A stretch of 8,139 nt of DNA from Candidatus Kaiserbacteria bacterium (GTDB lineage: Bacteria > Patescibacteriota > Minisyncoccia > Phycocordibacterales > UBA2100): contig JANLIP010000002.1 in assembly GCA_024654165.1 (NCBI GenBank), positions 1-8,139 of the forward strand, in the 5' to 3' direction. A model generated the notes under the pieces. It was not told the DNA's origin, ran no database searches, and saw only the letters and a list, made by a program, of their open reading frames with translations. Below, one piece after another: positions 1-4,979 of this stretch. Numbering within the stretch: the first letter of the stretch is position 1; the number at the start of each line of letters is the position of its first letter. The translations under genes and the position numbers were made by a program.

Positions 1-506
1 CCCATAATCTCGGCTCCCACAGTTCCCTGCCCAGCAATAACGAACGGGTCATTAAATGGATGCACCAAAATCATTCTCTTCTTTTTAGACGCACCGAGGG
101 CTTCTTTAAATGCCTCATCAAAGGTGTCGCCGATAAGTTCAATGGTTACGTACGAGCCTCCAAGAGCACGCACGCGGTCAATCTTTTGCCGAGGAGTATT
201 CTTCGGCATGAAAACAATCCCTTTTATTTTTAGCGTCTTACAGCTGAAAGCCACGCCCTGCGCATGATTGCCTGCAGAAGCGCAGACGACTCCGCGCTTT
301 TTCTCTGCAGGTGCGAGCAGTCGCATTCTGTTGTATGCACCTCGCAATTTATATGAGCGAACAATCTGCAAATCCTCGCGCTTGAGATAAATCTTCGCTC
401 CGAATTTTTCAGAAAGCCCTTTGTGGAATTGGAGCGGTGTCTCGCGCACGACTCCGCGCAATGCTTCGCGCGCCTCCTCTATAAGATGCGTTTTAAACGT
501 TGGCAT
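1..506 (-). CDS. ilvA: Threonine dehydratase (threonine ammonia-lyase), N-terminal part
   Basis: PLP-dependent deamination of threonine to 2-oxobutanoate (via 2-aminocrotonate), the entry step to isoleucine or a catabolic reaction. The minus-strand reading begins ATG at 506-504 and gives 168 codons before the window edge, so the C-terminal half is missing. Visible fold-type II signatures are YLKRED (residues 40-45), the PLP-lysine motif RSYKLRGAYN (50-59, Schiff-base Lys53) and the phosphate/ring contact motif SAGNHAQGVA (77-86). A later HPFNDPFVIAGQGT segment is also typical of the family. The start lies 6 nt after the ridA stop, with a possible weak SD (AAAGGG, 9 nt upstream), so the two are co-transcribed. 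Whether this is the anabolic, isoleucine-regulated form with a C-terminal ACT-like domain or a short catabolic TdcB-like form cannot be decided because that region is outside the window. Serine dehydratase is a less likely alternative. Confidence 0.93.
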   Translation of the reverse strand, partial: MPTFKTHLIEEAREALRGVVRETPLQFHKGLSEKFGAKIYLKREDLQIVRSYKLRGAYNRMRLLAPAEKKRGVVCASAGNHAQGVAFSCKTLKIKGIVFMPKNTPRQKIDRVRALGGSYVTIELIGDTFDEAFKEALGASKKKRMILVHPFNDPFVIAGQGTVGAEIM

Positions 507-512
507 GGCCTT

Positions 513-896
513 CTACCCTTTGCTCGCGATGCAGGAAATTTCTACAAGCGCGCCTTTGGGCAATCCGGAAACGGCGACTGTGACCCGCGCAGGCAAGGGG
601 TCTGTCGTAAATATCCTTCCGTATATTTCATTCATGTCTTTAAAATCTTTCATGTCGCACAAATATACGCACACGCTTATAACTGCTTCAAACCCAACCC
701 CGGAGGCCCGCAGGACTTCTTTTAGATTCTTAAATACCTGCTCGGTCTGCTCTCTAATGCTACCCGTCACCAACTCCCCCGTGGCTGGATTAATCGCAAT
801 CTGGCCCGAGCAAAATACCAAATCGCCCGCAATAACTGCCTGCGAATATGGGCCTATTGCTTGGGGGGCACTGTCTGTGCGGACTGACTTCAACAT
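513..896 (-). CDS. ridA: RidA/YjgF-family reactive enamine/imine deaminase
   Basis: Small cytosolic trimeric enzyme that hydrolyses 2-aminoacrylate and 2-aminocrotonate, the reactive enamines released by PLP enzymes such as IlvA. The 127-aa product has normal family length. Diagnostic segments are AIGPYSQAV with Tyr17, SGQI.....TGEL (30-42), and the C-terminal PARVTVAV...LPKGALVEISCIA with Arg104 and Glu119. These match the carboxylate-binding Arg and catalytic-site Glu of E. coli RidA. The open frame extends upstream to 983, but homology starts at MLKSV, so ATG 896-894 is chosen. It stands directly upstream of ilvA (6-nt gap), so the enamine producer and its clean-up enzyme are probably made together. 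No SD precedes the ATG and a -10-like box sits 8 nt before it, suggesting a nearly leaderless mRNA. Confidence 0.93.
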   Translation of the reverse strand: MLKSVRTDSAPQAIGPYSQAVIAGDLVFCSGQIAINPATGELVTGSIREQTEQVFKNLKEVLRASGVGFEAVISVCVYLCDMKDFKDMNEIYGRIFTTDPLPARVTVAVSGLPKGALVEISCIASKG

Positions 897-904
897 ATAT
901 ACGC

Positions 905-934
905 ACATTACTACAAATCGCGCCTCTTTGACAA
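905..934 (-). promoter_or_regulatory. Predicted sigma70-type promoter for ridA-ilvA
   Basis: Reading the minus strand, TTGTCA (934-929), an 18-nt spacer and TAATGT (910-905) are followed after 8 nt by the ridA ATG. The predicted transcript would begin within a few bases of the start codon. The -35 box overlaps the -35 of the plus-strand promoter that reads the other way. Confidence 0.5.
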
Positions 935-956
935 CATCACTCACGAGCGGTACTTT
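928..956 (+). promoter_or_regulatory. Predicted promoter for the 79-aa gene, divergent from ridA
   Basis: A consensus -35 TTGACA (928-933) is followed by exactly 17 nt and TACTTT (951-956, 3 of 6 matches to TATAAT). The expected start of transcription is about 963-965, leaving a roughly 60-nt 5' UTR before the ATG at 1025. The -35 shares six bases with the oppositely oriented ridA -35, so polymerase binding in the two directions should be mutually exclusive. Confidence 0.45.
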
Positions 957-964
957 GCAGATTG

Positions 965-997
965 ATGTATTGGTGTCTCGCATTTCTCTTGTGAGAC
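965..997 (+). other. Possible 9-codon leader ORF overlapping an RNA hairpin
   Basis: ATG at 965 lies 8 nt after the predicted -10 and opens a nine-codon frame, M-Y-W-C-L-A-F-L-L, ending at TGA 992-994. It overlaps an 8-bp hairpin: 975-982 pairs with 990-997 (one G-U) around a 7-nt loop. It resembles the leaderless leader peptide before aroQ in miniature. However, no U-tract or competing helix was seen, so a regulatory role is speculative and a chance ORF is quite possible. Confidence 0.2.
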
Positions 998-1024
998 TTG
1001 GCCCTTAACTAAGACGAGGTAATC

Positions 1025-1264
1025 ATGATTGCAACCGACCCGCACTATCACACACAAGCACCACAGCTTGACCTTTTTCAAGAGAATCTTGAACGCCTCT
1101 TGGCCGAAGGTGTTGGGATTAGAAACCCGGAACTTATCGCGCGCAAAGCACGGCGCGAAGCGGCTTATACCGAAGCTCTGCGCATGATTCACGACACTAC
1201 ACTGCAAAGCGTAGTGTTCCATGCGAAGATGCAAAAATTGGCGCGTGAACTCAAAAAGACATGA
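1025..1264 (+). CDS. Small uncharacterised protein, 79 aa
   Basis: Not recognised. The predicted protein is highly charged and probably mostly helical: a polar N-terminus (residues 1-15, three His) leads into LDLFQENLERLLAEGVGI, then an Arg/Lys/Ala-rich helix (about 36-55) and a basic C-terminal tail ending KLARELKKT. There is no signal peptide, membrane segment or Cys cluster. Support for coding comes from a spaced GAGG Shine-Dalgarno (1016-1019, 5 nt before ATG), a candidate promoter at 928-956, an ATG start and a hairpin shortly after the stop. It lies alone between divergent ridA and convergent trpF. A small nucleic-acid-binding or adaptor protein is possible, but nothing in the sequence proves it. 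Confidence 0.6.
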   Translation: MIATDPHYHTQAPQLDLFQENLERLLAEGVGIRNPELIARKARREAAYTEALRMIHDTTLQSVVFHAKMQKLARELKKT

Positions 1265-1277
1265 CGCGCCATTCAGC

Positions 1278-1319
1278 ACCCCCATCCCGACACAAATACA
1301 CGTGTCACGGGATGGGGGT
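1278..1319. terminator. GC-rich hairpin between convergent genes, likely bidirectional terminator
   Basis: Positions 1279-1289 (CCCCCATCCCG) pair perfectly with 1308-1318, extended by A1278-T1319. Beyond a 2-nt bulge, 1290-1293 (ACAC) pairs with 1302-1305 (GTGT) around an 8-nt loop. It sits 14 nt after the stop of the 79-aa gene and 22 nt beyond the trpF stop on the other strand. The U-tract is poor on both sides (TTGCTTACTATTT on plus), so termination efficiency is uncertain, but the position is typical of a shared terminator. Confidence 0.7.
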
Positions 1320-1340
1320 TGCTTACTATTTGCCTAGGCC

Positions 1341-1985
1341 TTAGTTCTTCGCTCTCTCCACAAACAACTTCACTTTCTCAATATCTTTTGTTCCATCTGT
1401 ATTTGATACGCCAGACTCAACGTCAACCATATATGGTCGGACTGTTCGTATAGCCTCACTTACATTTCCTGGGGTTAACCCGCCCGCAAGAATCACAGGT
1501 GTAGATACCGATTCAACAATTTTTTTGCTCATGCTCCAATCGTGTGTTTTTCCAGTTCCGCCTCGCGCACCAGTCTTTTTGTCCATACTGTCAAGCAATA
1601 TGCGGTCCACAAGATCCTCGTACTTTTTTGCATCGGCTGCTGCATTATCGCCCATGACATGCACTGCTCTCCACACTTTGAGATTCGGCCGTCTTTTTTT
1701 CAATTCGCGTATGACGTCAGCGGAGACATCGCCCTGAAGCTGAACTGTGTTTCCGCCGGTCTGATCAGCTGTATTGATAATCGCGTCTGCGTTATCAAGA
1801 GTGGTGACAACAACACTTGAAACTTCGGGCGATAATTCCTTTATTATTCTCGCAGCATTCTCTGCATCGATTGGACACTTGGAATGTTCTAGCTCAACAT
1901 GAAATCCGAGGGCATCGGCCCCAGCGTCAATAGAAGCAAGAGCATCTTCTATAGAGCGTATTCCGCAGATTTTCACTAGGGTCAT
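1341..1985 (-). CDS. trpF: Phosphoribosylanthranilate isomerase
   Basis: Amadori rearrangement of N-(5-phosphoribosyl)anthranilate to CdRP, the third step of tryptophan synthesis. It is a 214-aa single (beta-alpha)8 barrel. The start motif VKICGIRS carries catalytic Cys7. The catalytic Asp is Asp132 in ILLDS, followed by GGTGKTHDWS (142-151). The phosphate site is AGGLTPGNV near the C-terminus. The frame could start at 2006, but family alignment begins at MTLVKICG, so ATG 1985-1983 is used. This start also fits a -10 box ending 6 nt upstream. Oddity: the usual GFxFxxxSPR segment reads GFHVELEHSKCP (27-38), so the expected substrate-contacting Arg is Lys or Cys. It diverges from trpCBA with only 20 nt between start codons. 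Confidence 0.95.
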   Translation of the reverse strand: MTLVKICGIRSIEDALASIDAGADALGFHVELEHSKCPIDAENAARIIKELSPEVSSVVVTTLDNADAIINTADQTGGNTVQLQGDVSADVIRELKKRRPNLKVWRAVHVMGDNAAADAKKYEDLVDRILLDSMDKKTGARGGTGKTHDWSMSKKIVESVSTPVILAGGLTPGNVSEAIRTVRPYMVDVESGVSNTDGTKDIEKVKLFVERAKN

Positions 1986-1999
1986 ATACAGACTATAAT
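1970..1999 (+). promoter_or_regulatory. Promoter for trpCBA, leaderless
   Basis: TTTTCA (1970-1975, 4 of 6 consensus) is followed by 18 nt and a perfect TATAAT (1994-1999). Only six bases (GACACA) separate the -10 from the trpC ATG at 2006, so the mRNA should begin on the start codon. The -35 lies inside the 5' end of trpF on the other strand. There is no room for an attenuator or riboswitch leader, so any tryptophan control of this operon would have to act at initiation. Confidence 0.7.
1992..1997 (-). promoter_or_regulatory. -10 box for trpF, overlapping the trpC -10
   Basis: Minus strand TATAGT (1997-1992) lies 6 nt upstream of the trpF ATG, predicting transcription to start at or next to the A of the start codon. 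No good -35 is seen at 16-18 nt (GTCTAA at 17). It overlaps four bases of the trpC -10 on the opposite strand. Confidence 0.5.
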
Positions 2000-2005
2000 G
2001 ACACA

Positions 2006-2788
2006 ATGAACGTATTAGACGAAATAGTAGCTACAAAACGCAAAGAAATTGCAGTGCTTAAAGCTCTGCGCCCTCTTGAGTCCCTGCAAAAAGAAGCCGA
2101 CAGTTTCAAAACTGACAGACGTCCTTTTCACACACTCTTTGAAAAAGGTCCTGTATTGATTGCGGAGATAAAGCCTCGCTCGCCTTCGGCTGGAGAACTA
2201 ATTGCTGATTCCCCGCTTGAAATAGCTGACCTGTATGCGAAAAGCGATGCCGATGTGATTTCCGTTCTGACCGATGCCGATTATTTCGGCGGGAGCAACG
2301 ATTTGCTAGAAAGAGTTCGCGCAAGGGTCCCGCAAACAATCCTGCGCAAAGATTTCATAATTGACGAATATCAGGTTTACGAAACGCTTCTTTTAAAAGC
2401 CGATGTGTATTTATTGATTGCCGCAATTCTTTCGCAAGATGAGCTCGCAAAATTAATCGCTCTTGGAGAGTCCCTCGGGTTAGAGACCCTCGTGGAGGTG
2501 CATGATGAACAAGATGTTGAGAAAGCATTGGGCGCCGGGGCTAAAATAATCGGGATCAACAATCGCGATTTAACAACTTTTAAAACTGACATTGCCGCTA
2601 CGGAAAATCTTGTGGGAAAAATCCCGCAAAATATTCCTGTTTTGAGCGAATCCGGAATCGTCACCGCGGAGGATGTGAAAAGGGTGCGCGCACTCGGGAT
2701 CGGCGGTATTCTTGTAGGAACCTCCGTTCTTCAATCTGACAATCCGCTTGAGAAAATAAACGAACTGAAGCAAGCACTAACAATATGA
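2006..2788 (+). CDS. trpC: Indole-3-glycerol phosphate synthase
   Basis: Decarboxylating ring closure of CdRP to indole-3-glycerol phosphate. The 260-aa product is of normal length, with an N-terminal helical extension (MNVLDEIVATKRKEI, typical of the family) before the (beta-alpha)8 barrel. All catalytic positions are visible: Glu54 and Lys56 in AEIKPRSPS, Lys115 in LRKDFIIDEYQV, Glu164 in LVEVHD, Asn185 in GINNRDL, and Glu215-Ser216 in SESGI. The C-terminal GILVGTSVL forms part of the phosphate site. It is a separate gene rather than a TrpC-TrpF fusion, and trpF sits back to back with it. The stop overlaps the trpB start as ATGA, implying translational coupling. Start choice is supported by the -10 box 6 nt upstream and the absence of any SD. 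Confidence 0.97.
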   Translation: MNVLDEIVATKRKEIAVLKALRPLESLQKEADSFKTDRRPFHTLFEKGPVLIAEIKPRSPSAGELIADSPLEIADLYAKSDADVISVLTDADYFGGSNDLLERVRARVPQTILRKDFIIDEYQVYETLLLKADVYLLIAAILSQDELAKLIALGESLGLETLVEVHDEQDVEKALGAGAKIIGINNRDLTTFKTDIAATENLVGKIPQNIPVLSESGIVTAEDVKRVRALGIGGILVGTSVLQSDNPLEKINELKQALTI

Positions 2789-3996
2789 CCAAAAAAATTA
2801 CATATGGAGGAGCGTACGTGCCGGAAATGCTCTGGGATACTCTTCGCAAATTGACTGCGGAATTTGAAGGTGCAAAAAAAGACGCGAATTTTCAGAATGA
2901 GTTTCAGAATCTCTTGCGAAATTTCTCCGGCCGGCCGACTCCGCTTATCTTCGCCGAGCGTGCGACAAAAGACCTCGGGGGTGCAAAAGTGTACTTGAAA
3001 AACGAGGGCGCTAATCACACGGGCGCGCACAAGATAACGCACTGTTTGGGGCAAGGGTTGCTTGCGCGTCGCCTCGGGAAAAGGATGCTCATCGCGGAGA
3101 CTGGCGCGGGCCAGCATGGCGTGGCAACTGCCACTGTAGCGGCCAAACTAGGCCTGGAATGCGTCGTATTCATGGGGAGCGAGGATATACGCCGGCAGAG
3201 GCCCAATGTCTTCCTCATGGAGCGTTTGGGGACAAAAGTAGTACCCGTGGAATACGGGAGCAAAACGCTCAAAGACGCGGTGAACGAGGCATTGAAATTC
3301 TGGATGGAGCATTTAGACGAAGCTCATTACTGCATCGGCTCGGTCTTAGGCCCTGCTCCCTACCCCGAAATGAACCGTTATTTCCAATCAGTAATCGGGC
3401 GTGAAATTCGCTCGGAGCTTATGGAACGGGAAAATAAACTTCCCGACGCTGTCGTCGCGTGCGTGGGCGGTGGCTCAAATGCCATGGGAAGCTTCTATGA
3501 CTTCATTGCAGATGCCTCAGTAAAATTAATCGGCGTAGAGGCAGGAGGCATCGGCAAAAAGATTGGAGAACATTCCTCGCGCAAGATTGCGGGCGAACTT
3601 GGGATTTTTCAAGGATACAAATCTCTTTTCTTGCAGACAGAGGAGGGACAAATCGCACCCACGCACTCAATCTCTGCCGGTCTTGATTATCCGGGCGTCG
3701 GCCCCGAGCTAGCGGATTTGTACACAAACGGCCGGGTAGAACTTACTTACGCCACCGATGCTGAAGCAGTTTCGGCAGTAGATTATTTTGCGAAGCTTGA
3801 AGGAGTTATTTCCGCGCTTGAGAGCGCGCACGCGCTTGCGGAAGTGCGCAAAATCGCACCGAAGATGTCAAGGGATTCAATTGTCGTCGCAACGCTTTCC
3901 GGCCGAGGAGACAAAGACCTTTTCAACTTCGCTCGCGCGTTCAAAGACGAAAGCTTCCGCGACTTTTTGAAAGACGAGTACAATCGGTATGAATAA
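2785..3996 (+). CDS. trpB: Tryptophan synthase beta chain
   Basis: PLP enzyme joining indole (channelled from TrpA) to serine. At 403 aa it is full length and of the TrpB1 type. The Schiff-base lysine is Lys83 in HTGAHK, the catalytic Glu is Glu105 in AETGAGQHG, and the PLP-phosphate loop is GGGSNAMG. THSISAGLDYPGVGPE, LESAHALA and LSGRGDKD complete the signature. Oddity: the region normally read KREDLNHTGAHKIN is KNEGANHTGAHKIT here, with changes at four otherwise well-kept positions around the PLP lysine. The residues that bind PLP covalently are intact, so activity is expected. It overlaps trpC by 4 nt and trpA by 8 nt. No SD precedes its ATG, so it probably depends on coupled re-initiation. 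Confidence 0.97.
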   Translation: MTKKITYGGAYVPEMLWDTLRKLTAEFEGAKKDANFQNEFQNLLRNFSGRPTPLIFAERATKDLGGAKVYLKNEGANHTGAHKITHCLGQGLLARRLGKRMLIAETGAGQHGVATATVAAKLGLECVVFMGSEDIRRQRPNVFLMERLGTKVVPVEYGSKTLKDAVNEALKFWMEHLDEAHYCIGSVLGPAPYPEMNRYFQSVIGREIRSELMERENKLPDAVVACVGGGSNAMGSFYDFIADASVKLIGVEAGGIGKKIGEHSSRKIAGELGIFQGYKSLFLQTEEGQIAPTHSISAGLDYPGVGPELADLYTNGRVELTYATDAEAVSAVDYFAKLEGVISALESAHALAEVRKIAPKMSRDSIVVATLSGRGDKDLFNFARAFKDESFRDFLKDEYNRYE

Positions 3997-4753
3997 TCTT
4001 GAGAAATTGTTTGCTGGGAAAAAAGGAGGGCTTTTCATGGCTCACATGATTGCGGGATGCCCAACGATGGAGGAGTCGGAAAAAGTAGCCGAGGCGTTGG
4101 TGAAAGGAGGAGCGGATATAATTGAATTGCAGATCCCTTTCTCCGACCCGATGGCCGACGGCCCGGCAATCGCAGTTGCGAGTGAGGAGGCAATTAAAGG
4201 CGGTGCAACGGTAGCAAAATCTCTCGCCCTTCTTGAAAAAGTTGCGAGGCTTGGAAAACCGGTGGCGGTGATGACCTATCTAAACATTCCGTTCCGCTAC
4301 GGTATTTCAAAGTTCGTAACAAAAATCGCAAAAACCGGGGCCTCCGCGCTCATCGTCCCCGATTGCCCATTTGATACCGAAGAAGGCCGTGAACTTCTCA
4401 CCGCCTGCAAAGAAACGCAGGTGTATCTGATTCCCGTCGTCTCCCCCGGCGTGCCAAAAGAGCGCTTGGAACAACTCGCGACTGACGCGTCTGGCTTCGT
4501 ATACTGCACTTCCCGCCAAGGCATCACGGGCGCGAACAGCAAATTCGCGAAAGAGCTTGTTGACTTCGTAAAAGAATTAAAGGAAATCTTCAAACTCCCA
4601 ATCGCTGTCGGCTTCGGCGTTAAATCCAAAGAGGACGTCGCCGAACTGGCAAAAGTCGCCGATATAGTCATCGCCGGCAGTTTCTTTATTCACGTAATCA
4701 AGACGTCTAGTCCCGGTTCAGTGGAGAAAAGCCTAAAATCCCTGATTTCCTAG
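3989..4753 (+). CDS. trpA: Tryptophan synthase alpha chain
   Basis: Retro-aldol cleavage of indole-3-glycerol phosphate to indole and glyceraldehyde 3-phosphate, with indole passed to TrpB. It has 254 aa and a (beta-alpha)8 barrel. Catalytic Glu46 and Asp57 lie in IELQIPFSDPMADGP (45-59). The mobile loop is YCTSRQGITGA and the phosphate loops are VGFGVKS and IAGS. Gln48 replaces the more usual Gly in IELGIPFSDP, and the end of the barrel (AGSFFIHVIK) is unlike the common GSAIVxxI. The start overlaps the trpB stop in an ATGAATAA arrangement. No convincing terminator follows before the next promoter 24 nt downstream, so transcripts may read into the aro attenuator. Confidence 0.96.
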   Translation: MNNLEKLFAGKKGGLFMAHMIAGCPTMEESEKVAEALVKGGADIIELQIPFSDPMADGPAIAVASEEAIKGGATVAKSLALLEKVARLGKPVAVMTYLNIPFRYGISKFVTKIAKTGASALIVPDCPFDTEEGRELLTACKETQVYLIPVVSPGVPKERLEQLATDASGFVYCTSRQGITGANSKFAKELVDFVKELKEIFKLPIAVGFGVKSKEDVAELAKVADIVIAGSFFIHVIKTSSPGSVEKSLKSLIS

Positions 4754-4777
4754 CTATTTAGTCAGCGTATAGCGTGT

Positions 4778-4805
4778 TTGACAAATCGGAGACCTGGGGT
4801 ATCAT
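4778..4805 (+). promoter_or_regulatory. Strong sigma70-type promoter of the aro operon
   Basis: Perfect TTGACA (4778-4783), 16-nt spacer, and TATCAT (4800-4805, 5 of 6). Transcription should begin about 7 nt later, on or beside the A of the leader peptide ATG at 4813. It is the best promoter in the window. Confidence 0.8.
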
Positions 4806-4812
4806 CTCACCT

Positions 4813-4890
4813 ATGCAGAGCAGAAATTCAGCTTGGTTTACTTTCTTCTTTTATGGACTCTCAATCGAGGGTTCGTCTGCGTTATTGTAA
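4813..4890 (+). CDS. Aromatic-rich leader peptide of the aro attenuator (25 aa)
   Basis: A 25-codon ORF from ATG 4813 to TAA 4888-4890, too short for routine gene calling. Codons 8-14 (TGG TTT ACT TTC TTC TTT TAT, 4834-4854) encode W-F-T-F-F-F-Y, six aromatics in seven residues (4 Phe, 1 Trp, 1 Tyr). The run ends exactly where RNA segment 1 of the attenuator starts (4855). The stop codon lies 11 nt past segment 2 and 15 nt before segment 3. A ribosome stalled for charged Phe-, Tyr- or Trp-tRNA would mask segment 1, while one reaching the stop would mask segment 2. The ATG is 7 nt after the -10 box, so translation is predicted to start on a leaderless mRNA. The peptide itself probably has no function beyond being translated. 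Confidence 0.8.
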   Translation: MQSRNSAWFTFFFYGLSIEGSSALL

Positions 4891-4932
4891 AAAACGATAA
4901 TGGAAACGAGCTCTCGAAAGAGAGCTCGTTTT
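4855..4932 (+). promoter_or_regulatory. Ribosome-mediated transcription attenuator controlling aroQ-aroE-DAHPS-aroB
   Basis: Four segments give mutually exclusive helices. Segment 1 (4855-4862, GGACTCTC) pairs with segment 2 (4867-4874, GAGGGTTC) over 8 bp with two G-U pairs and a 4-nt loop. Segment 2 extended (4865-4876) pairs with segment 3 (4906-4917) over 12 continuous bp with two G-U pairs: the antiterminator. Segment 3 (4906-4915) pairs perfectly with segment 4 (4920-4929): the terminator. Aromatic shortage would stall the ribosome on the W-F-T-F-F-F-Y codons, free segment 2, form 2:3 and allow transcription into aroQ. With plentiful aromatics, or no translation, 3:4 forms and transcription stops. 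The pairing was worked out by hand, without free-energy values. Confidence 0.85.
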
Positions 4933-4934
4933 CT
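4904..4934 (+). terminator. Intrinsic terminator (3:4 helix) of the aro attenuator
   Basis: ACGAGCTCTC (4906-4915), GAAA tetraloop (4916-4919) and GAGAGCTCGT (4920-4929) form a perfect 10-bp stem, extendable by two A-U pairs (4904-4905 with 4930-4931). It is followed by a U-rich tail (TTTTCT to 4934). It lies before aroQ, not after a gene, which marks it as an attenuator. It may also catch read-through from trpA. Confidence 0.9.
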
Positions 4935-4979
4935 ATTAATAGGTTACAATAGCGAAATCACTTGATTTCCAAAGCCAAT

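Noticed and set aside
421..1008. Plus-strand 195-codon open frame across ilvA/ridA
   Set aside because: It is antisense to clear ridA and ilvA coding sequence with conserved motifs, and its translation shows no family signature.
941..1285. Minus-strand 114-codon frame over the 79-aa gene
   Set aside because: The plus-strand frame has a spaced GAGG, a promoter and a hairpin after its stop. The minus frame begins within the terminator hairpin and has none of these.
1986..2006. Upstream trpF start adding seven residues (MCHYSLY)
   Set aside because: Homology begins at MTLVKICG, and the -10 box lies between the two candidates, so the upstream ATG would not be in the transcript.
2106..3983. Several minus-strand open frames of 60-130 codons within trpC and trpB
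   Set aside because: All are shadows of conserved enzyme genes and none has a start context or a recognisable domain.
4945..4950. TACAAT as a second -10 box that would bypass the attenuator
   Set aside because: No -35-like element lies at 16-18 nt (that place is the terminator arm), and the gap to the aroQ ATG does not match the leaderless pattern.
4900..4964. Short plus-strand ORF starting at ATG 4900 through the terminator
   Set aside because: It lies inside the 3:4 helix and has no SD or promoter, so it is explained by the attenuator.
4962..4979. TTG start for aroQ six codons upstream
   Set aside because: The family start is at ILLIHGPNLN just after the ATG at 4980. The extra residues match nothing and no SD supports the TTG.
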